Below, piece by piece: positions 59,521 to 64,000 of a stretch of DNA of 64,000 bases. The position numbers and the translations under genes are program-made. The notes under the pieces were generated by a model, which made no database searches, was not told where the DNA came from, and was given only the letters and a program-made list of their open reading frames with translations. Each line of letters starts with the position of its first letter. The stretch's first letter is position 1. The stretch comes from an uncultured Sutterella sp. (GTDB lineage Bacteria > Pseudomonadota > Gammaproteobacteria > Burkholderiales > Burkholderiaceae_F). The DNA is taken from NCBI GenBank assembly GCA_945834535.1, contig CAMAHM010000001.1:19260-83259 (forward strand). The letters are read 5' to 3'.

Positions 59521-60165
59521 ATGATGAAAACCACGAAACTCGCCCTTCTTACCGTTGCCCTGTTCGGTGTGAGCGCCTGTGCTCTGGCGCAGTCCGTGCC
59601 TCCCTGCGCGCAGCAGAACAATCCGGCTTTTGCGCAGGAGCACGTGCAGGCCGTCTATCAGAATCTGGGCGAAGCGCTTAATCTGAACACCAACCAGAAA
59701 CTTGCGCTCGAAAAATATGTCGACGTAAAGGCCAAGGCTGCTCAGGCGCACGGCAAGTGGCATGCCAAGGCTGCCCAGAAGCCCCGTGAGACCCGTCAGG
59801 CGCGCCTCGAAGCCCGTGCCGAGCATGCCAAGCTGCAGGCCGATTCGCTTGAGCGCATTGCTCGCGCCCGCGCCAAGTTTGTCGGGGTGCTCACCGCCGA
59901 GCAGAAGCAGACGTTTGACGCCATGGAGCCGCGCGGTCTGTGCGGTGTCGGGCCTCGTGCGCATCGCAGCATGCCCTGTGCAACCGCGCAGCAGCGTCCG
60001 TGTCCGCAGGCCCAGCAGCGCCCCTGCCCGAATGCGCAGCAGCGTCCCTGCGCAGGCAACGGTAACGGTCCCCGTCACGGCGGCTTCGGTCCCGGAGTCA
60101 TGCACCCCGGGTACGGCCCGCATCACGGCGGCATGCATCGCGCGCCCGACTGCATGATGCGCTGA
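59521..60165 (+). CDS. Spy/CpxP-like periplasmic LTXXQ protein with Cys-containing repeats
   Basis: A 214-aa exported protein. Signal peptide MMKTTKLALLTVALFGVSACALA (~23). The mature part is helical and rich in Ala/Arg/Lys, with the LTAEQ motif (124-128) of the Spy/CpxP family of metal- and stress-induced chaperones. The C-terminal 75 residues contain three tandem 8-residue units AQQRPCPQ-like (156-179) and a His/Gly/Met-rich tail (HHGGMHRAPDCMMR), which suggests metal binding. GAGAGGA lies 8 nt before the ATG. The open frame extends upstream without a signal or ribosome site. It ends at a bidirectional terminator. Confidence 0.8.
   Translation: MMKTTKLALLTVALFGVSACALAQSVPPCAQQNNPAFAQEHVQAVYQNLGEALNLNTNQKLALEKYVDVKAKAAQAHGKWHAKAAQKPRETRQARLEARAEHAKLQADSLERIARARAKFVGVLTAEQKQTFDAMEPRGLCGVGPRAHRSMPCATAQQRPCPQAQQRPCPNAQQRPCAGNGNGPRHGGFGPGVMHPGYGPHHGGMHRAPDCMMR
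59986..60057 (+). repeat. Three tandem 24-bp coding repeats
   Basis: Three in-frame copies encode AQQRPCPQ, AQQRPCPN and AQQRPCAG. Copies differ mainly at third codon positions, so the repeat is old enough to have drifted silently while the peptide is kept. Confidence 0.85.
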
Positions 60166-60220
60166 TGAGTGACTCCCGTCCGATGCGTCTGACGCCCGAG
60201 ACGGGCGAAAGTTAAGAAAG

Positions 60221-60258
60221 AAAAACCGCGAAGCGTGAAGAGTGCTTCGCGGTTTTTT
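60221..60258. terminator. Bidirectional terminator between the Spy-like gene and pyrE
   Basis: AAAAACCGCGAAGC (60221-60234) pairs with GCTTCGCGGTTTTT (60244-60257), with A/T runs on both sides, between converging genes. Confidence 0.92.
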
Positions 60259-60281
60259 CAGTTGAGAGTGTGCTTGGGTGA

Positions 60282-60959
60282 TCAAGCGCCGTAACGGCTG
60301 CGGTAGGCGGCAACCTGCTGGCGGTACTGAGCCGCACGACGGGCGGCTTCACTGTCACCGTCCATGAAGGTGAGAAGATCGTTGAGATTGGCGATGCTCA
60401 CCACGGGCAGATGGAAGGTTTCTTCCACGTCCTGAACGGCGCTTGTGGATGTGAGTTCGACGGCGTTGCCGCCCTTTTCCATGCGATCCAGAGCGATCAG
60501 AACGCCCGCGGGAACGGCTTCGGCGGCACGAATCAGGCTCACGGATTCACGCACGGAGGTCCCGGCGCTGATCACGTCGTCGATAATGACCACGCGGCCC
60601 TTGAGCGCCGAGCCGATCACCAGACCGCCTTCACCGTGGTCCTTGACTTCCTTGCGGTTGAAGGCCCAGGGCACATTGCAGCCCATGCGGGCAAGGTTCA
60701 TGGCCACGGTAGCGACAAGGGGAATGCCCTTGTAGGCCGGACCGAAAAGCATGTCAAACTGCAGACGGCCCGAATCGCGCGCGTCCAGAAGAGCCTGAGC
60801 GTAGAAGGCACCGAGCTTGTCGAGAAGCAGGCCCGTGTTAAACAGACCGGCATTAAAGAAGTAGGGCGACAGGCGGCCCGCCTTGGTTTTGAATTCGCCA
60901 AAGCGAAGAACGTTGGCGTTAAGGGCAAATTCGATGAATTCGGCGTGGTTGGCGGACAT
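60282..60959 (-). CDS. pyrE: Orotate phosphoribosyltransferase PyrE
   Basis: Makes OMP from orotate and PRPP in pyrimidine synthesis. 225 aa. LRFGEFKTKAGRLSPYFFNAGLF near the N-terminus, FGPAYKGIPL, NRKEVKDHGEGG (catalytic loop) and the PRPP motif VVIIDDVISAGTSVRES (~residue 120-136). Normal length. Single gene; divergent from xth. Confidence 0.97.
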   Translation of the reverse strand: MSANHAEFIEFALNANVLRFGEFKTKAGRLSPYFFNAGLFNTGLLLDKLGAFYAQALLDARDSGRLQFDMLFGPAYKGIPLVATVAMNLARMGCNVPWAFNRKEVKDHGEGGLVIGSALKGRVVIIDDVISAGTSVRESVSLIRAAEAVPAGVLIALDRMEKGGNAVELTSTSAVQDVEETFHLPVVSIANLNDLLTFMDGDSEAARRAAQYRQQVAAYRSRYGA

Positions 60960-61111
60960 GAAAACGGGCTCCGAACACTAAAAATTGAGACGCTGTCGGA
61001 TCGGCGCAAAGGGGCCTTGCCGACAAAAAGCAAACAGCTTAAGTTTAGACTTGAGGCATCCGTCAATCAATGCACATGCGCGCGCGACGCGTCATCGAGG
61101 AGTTTTCAATC

Positions 61112-61888
61112 GTGCTTCGGGTGGTCACATTCAACGCCAACGGCATTCGCTCGGCGACCAATAAAGGCTTTTGGGAGTGGTTTGAGCAGCAAAACGCCGA
61201 CATGCTCTGCGTGCAGGAGCTCAAGGCCCAGGAAGCGGATTTGTCCGAGTTGATTCGCTGCCGCCCGGGGTACGAAAGCTGGGTGCACTGCGCCGTTAAA
61301 AAGGGCTATTCGGGGTGCGGATTTTGGTCTAAAAAACGCCCGAATGCCGTTCGGATGGGATTCGGCGTGCCCGAATTCGACGACGAGGGCCGATGCGTGC
61401 GCGCTGACTTCGGCAATCTGACGGTGATGTCGGTGTACTTTCCGTCCGGCACGTCCGGAGATGACCGTCAGGCTGCGAAATACCGTTTTTTGGATGCATT
61501 TGAGCGCTATATGAATGCACTTAAGGACGAGGGGCGGGATGTTCTCGTTTGCGGCGACGTCAATATCGCTCATAAGGAAATCGATCTGAAGAATTGGAAG
61601 GGCAACCTGGACCATACGGGCTTTTTGCCCGAAGAACGTGCCTGGGTGAGCAAGATGCTCGACGTGCACGGCTGGCACGACGTCTTTCGTGAGCTCGATC
61701 CCCGGCCCGAGCAGTACACCTGGTGGAGTCAGCGCGGACAGGCCCGAGCCAAGAACGTCGGTTGGCGCATCGACTACATGTTCGCTACGCCGTCTCTGGC
61801 GGCCCGGGCGCGGAATACGTGGATCTATAAAGAGGAAAAGTTTTCCGATCACGCGCCTTTGATTATTGATTTTGAACAGGAACTGTGA
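61112..61888 (+). CDS. Exodeoxyribonuclease III / AP endonuclease (XthA-type)
   Basis: Base-excision repair enzyme cutting at abasic sites and degrading 3' ends. 258 aa from the GTG start, which has GAGGAG about 10 nt upstream and starts LRVVTFNANGIRSA as the family expects; in-frame ATGs further upstream add an unsupported leader. Catalytic residues: Glu in DMLCVQELKAQE, Tyr in MSVYFPSG, Asp/Asn in CGDVNIAHKEIDL, and SDHAPLIIDF at the end. Stop overlaps the next start (TGATG). Confidence 0.93.
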   Translation: MLRVVTFNANGIRSATNKGFWEWFEQQNADMLCVQELKAQEADLSELIRCRPGYESWVHCAVKKGYSGCGFWSKKRPNAVRMGFGVPEFDDEGRCVRADFGNLTVMSVYFPSGTSGDDRQAAKYRFLDAFERYMNALKDEGRDVLVCGDVNIAHKEIDLKNWKGNLDHTGFLPEERAWVSKMLDVHGWHDVFRELDPRPEQYTWWSQRGQARAKNVGWRIDYMFATPSLAARARNTWIYKEEKFSDHAPLIIDFEQEL

Positions 61889-62589
61889 TGCGTCTTGAGC
61901 AAGTTTTATTCAGTCAGGGGTTTGGGACGCGCCATGAGTGCCGCGGTTTGATCTCTCTGGGGCGAGTGACCTTTGAAGGCAACACCGTGACCGATCCGGA
62001 CGAGGATGTCGATCCCGTCGGTCGCAGTTTTACCGTGGACGGCAGGTCATGGCCCTACTATGAAAAGGCGCTCGTTTTGCTCAATAAGCCCGAAAACTAC
62101 GAGTGCTCGCAAAAACCGATCCACCATCCGAGCGTCATGACGCTTCTGCCGCCTCCGCTTCGGGTGCGCGGACTGCAGCCCGTGGGCAGACTCGACGCCG
62201 ACACGACGGGACTGTTGCTGCTTACCGACGACGGCGCTCTTCAGCACCGCCTGACGCATCCCAAACGGCATGTGCCCAAGCGCTATCGCGTCACCTGCAA
62301 GCACGCCGCAGCCGACAGCCTGATCGAGGCGCTGCTCGAAGGCGTCAAACTGGTCGATGAGCGCGACGTGCTGCGGGCGCAGGATGTCGAGCGAATCGAC
62401 GACAAAGTGTTGGAAATGACGATTACGAGCGGCAAGTATCATCAGGTCAAACGCATGATCGCTGCGGGAGGCAACCGCGTTGAGGCCCTCGAGAGGGTGC
62501 GGTTTGGACACCTTGCCCTGCCCGAGGCACTGGCGCGCGGTGAGTGGCTGTGGCTGGAGGGGCCGCAGGCTGTGCTCGGCACCAAGTAG
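61888..62589 (+). CDS. RsuA/RluB-type pseudouridine synthase
   Basis: A 233-aa rRNA pseudouridine synthase. N-terminal S4-like RNA-binding domain (MRLEQVLFSQGFGTRHECRGLISLGRVTFEGNTV), then LLNKPENYECS, the catalytic Asp in PVGRLDADTTGLLLLTDDG (~residue 95-113), and GKYHQVKRMIAAGGNRVEAL. The RsuA-like S4 plus the size suggest 16S U516 (RsuA), but RluE/F-like substrates cannot be excluded. Its ATG overlaps the stop of the nuclease gene. Confidence 0.9.
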   Translation: MRLEQVLFSQGFGTRHECRGLISLGRVTFEGNTVTDPDEDVDPVGRSFTVDGRSWPYYEKALVLLNKPENYECSQKPIHHPSVMTLLPPPLRVRGLQPVGRLDADTTGLLLLTDDGALQHRLTHPKRHVPKRYRVTCKHAAADSLIEALLEGVKLVDERDVLRAQDVERIDDKVLEMTITSGKYHQVKRMIAAGGNRVEALERVRFGHLALPEALARGEWLWLEGPQAVLGTK

Positions 62590-62601
62590 GACTCCCGCGC
62601 C

Positions 62602-63915
62602 ATGTTTCGCAAACTTTTGACGGCCTTCAGCGTCTATCGCGAACCCGCCACGGCCCGCATGCTGTTTCTCGGATTTTCCTCCGGGCTGCCTCTGCTGCTT
62701 GTTTTCGGGACGCTCTCGTTCTGGTTGCGCGAAAGCGGGGTGGATCTCAAGACCATCGGCTTTATGAGTTGGGCCGGCCTGTGTTGGGGAATGAAATGGG
62801 TGTGGGCGCCCTTTGTCGACGCGCTGCGCATTCCGTGGCTGACGGCGCGGCTCGGAAGGCGTCGCTCCTGGCTCATTGCCGCGCAGATCGGGCTGGCGGC
62901 ATCACTTGCGGCCATGTCGCAGTGCGACCCGAGCCGCAACCTCGCGCTGATGGCCTGCCTTGCAGTCGCAGTGGCCTTTTGCGGAGCCACGCAGGATGTG
63001 GCGCTCGACGCTTTTCGTATTGAAAGCGGTGACGAGAGCCGACAGGCGGCTTTTGCCGCCGCCTACCAGATGGGCTACCGCATCGCCATGATCTGGTCGG
63101 GAGCGGGCGCTCTGGCGATTGCGGGCGCTGTGCAGACGGCAGGCTCCGACGGATGGATGGTTGCCTATCTTGTGATGGCCGCCAGTATGCTTGTAGGACT
63201 GATCACCACGTTGATGAGTCCTGAGCCCCGCGCTCCTGTCGGCAGGCCGCGGCTCGGACGGCGACATTTTGGACAGTGGCTCTCGGACGTCGTCATGCAG
63301 CCTTTTGCGGATTTTTTCCATCGGCTCGGCCCTTGGGCGCTCGTGGTGCTTGCCCTGATCGCCACTTATCGGATCAGTGATGTGGTCATGGGCGTGATGG
63401 CCAACCCCTTTTACTCGGATCTTGGCTTTACCAAGCAGGAAGTGGCGGCCGTCAGCAAGGTTTTCGGAGTCATCATGACGCTTGTCGGTGCCTTTGCGGG
63501 GGGTGTGGTGGCCGTGCGCATCGGGGTGCTGAAAACACTTTTTCTCGGAGCCGTCCTGTCGGCGGCTACAAACCTGCTGTTTGCGGCGCTTGCCGCCCGC
63601 GGCCATGACATGGGCTTTTTGATCTTTACCGTCAGTGCCGACAATCTGGCGGGCGGATTGGCTTCGGCAGCCTTTGTGGCTTATCTGTCGGGGCTGACGA
63701 ACGTGGCGTATTCGGCTACGCAGTACGCCCTGTTTTCATCGGTCATGCTCATCATTCCGAAGTTTTTAGCCGGTTTTTCCGGCGTGGTCGTCGACAGCAT
63801 CGGCTACGGAGCCTTTTTTACCGCCACAGCCTGTCTTGGCGTGCCGGTGGTGCTCCTTGTTCTGGCCTGCGCCCGCGTGGGAGACAGGGTGCGCAGCCGT
63901 TGTGATCAACGCTAA
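62602..63915 (+). CDS. AmpG-type MFS muropeptide transporter
   Basis: A 437-aa, 12-helix major facilitator protein. Features of AmpG: GFSSGLPLLLVFGTLSFWLRESGVDLKTIGFMSWAGLCWGMKWVWAPFVD, GRRRSWL, ATQDVALDAFRIE and ASAAFVAYLSGLTNVAYSATQYALFSS. AmpG brings GlcNAc-anhMurNAc peptides into the cytoplasm for cell-wall recycling. TAGGA precedes the ATG by about 9 nt. It may be co-transcribed with the pseudouridine synthase (12 bp gap). Confidence 0.9.
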   Translation: MFRKLLTAFSVYREPATARMLFLGFSSGLPLLLVFGTLSFWLRESGVDLKTIGFMSWAGLCWGMKWVWAPFVDALRIPWLTARLGRRRSWLIAAQIGLAASLAAMSQCDPSRNLALMACLAVAVAFCGATQDVALDAFRIESGDESRQAAFAAAYQMGYRIAMIWSGAGALAIAGAVQTAGSDGWMVAYLVMAASMLVGLITTLMSPEPRAPVGRPRLGRRHFGQWLSDVVMQPFADFFHRLGPWALVVLALIATYRISDVVMGVMANPFYSDLGFTKQEVAAVSKVFGVIMTLVGAFAGGVVAVRIGVLKTLFLGAVLSAATNLLFAALAARGHDMGFLIFTVSADNLAGGLASAAFVAYLSGLTNVAYSATQYALFSSVMLIIPKFLAGFSGVVVDSIGYGAFFTATACLGVPVVLLVLACARVGDRVRSRCDQR

Positions 63916-63946
63916 CAAGAAGCGCCCGACCGAGGGGCGCTTCTTG
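63916..63946. terminator. Convergent hairpin at the right edge
   Basis: A perfect 12-bp stem (63916-63927 with 63935-63946), 7-nt loop, between ampG and a leftward gene. The T run is weak on both strands. Confidence 0.65.
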
Positions 63947-63961
63947 ATTGAGAGGTGCGAT

Positions 63962-64000
63962 TTAACGGCGGCGCGCGGGCTTGGCCTTTTTGGCCGCCTC
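63962..64000 (-). CDS. C-terminal end of a basic Ala/Lys/Arg-rich protein (partial)
   Basis: Reading leftward from the window edge, the last 12 codons give EAAKKAKPARRR then TAA. This resembles the tail of a histone-H1-like or other nucleic-acid-binding protein. Too little is present to name it. Confidence 0.45.
   Translation of the reverse strand, partial: EAAKKAKPARRR

Overview
The window looks like the replication-origin neighbourhood of a Burkholderiales chromosome, most likely a gut-type Sutterellaceae member (Sutterella/Parasutterella-like). The evidence is gene order and protein character, not a database search. The run mnmG-rsmG-(marC)-parA-parB-atpIBEFHAGDC, the beta-type ATP synthase subunits (AtpD DNIYRY signature), the ubiE / DUF971 / Tim44-domain group and the very large FAD/Fe-S oxidase are all Burkholderiales-like. 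The presence of menA suggests menaquinone use, which fits the anaerobic Sutterellaceae better than the ubiquinone-based aerobic Burkholderiales. No mobile element, prophage, CRISPR array or rRNA operon was seen.

Layout. 1-28.9 kb is read almost entirely leftward: glmU (cut by the window edge), an SSS-family symporter, a Tim44-domain protein, ubiE, a DUF971 protein, tRNA-Arg(CCG), priA, hemE (divergent from a yggU/DUF167 gene), a universal stress protein, the nine-gene atp operon, parB-parA, marC, rsmG-mnmG, a 1.7 kb gene-free AT-rich segment with five parS sites, mnmE, yidC-yidD-rnpA-rpmH. 29.5-38.1 kb is read rightward: dnaA, dnaN, gyrB, a 5'-nucleotidase and a degenerate 2,4-dienoyl-CoA reductase-like flavoprotein. 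DnaA boxes lie upstream of dnaA, and a second, richer cluster beside an A/T tract lies at 38.2-38.5 kb; either may be oriC. 38.6-64 kb is mixed: a BON lipoprotein, the dacA-DUF493-lipB-menA-lipA operon, an alpha/beta hydrolase, coaX, a SPOR-like protein, a HIT protein, the FAD/Fe-S oxidase, ilvA, an M20 peptidase with a small co-transcribed gene, rlpA, gatCAB, a DUF805 protein, a Spy/LTXXQ-like periplasmic protein, pyrE, an exonuclease III, an RsuA-type pseudouridine synthase, an AmpG-type transporter, and the tail of a basic protein at the right edge.

How the parts fit together. The core is the machinery for chromosome start-up and segregation (DnaA, DnaN, GyrB, PriA, ParAB with parS), surrounded by energy generation (ATP synthase, quinone and lipoate synthesis), tRNA modification and charging (MnmE/MnmG, GatCAB), membrane protein insertion (YidC/YidD) and envelope remodelling (DacA-like, RlpA, AmpG, GlmU).

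The most unusual observations are: (1) the dacA-position protein has lost all three penicillin-binding active-site motifs while keeping an open frame and its operon place; (2) the 2,4-dienoyl-CoA reductase-like protein has lost three of four Fe-S cysteines and the proton-transfer Tyr/His; (3) five parS palindromes are packed into 1.5 kb, with a sixth Pseudomonas-type site 12 kb away; (4) there are two competing oriC candidates; (5) menA is wedged, by stop/start overlaps on both sides, between lipB and lipA. No wholly new multi-gene system could be demonstrated.
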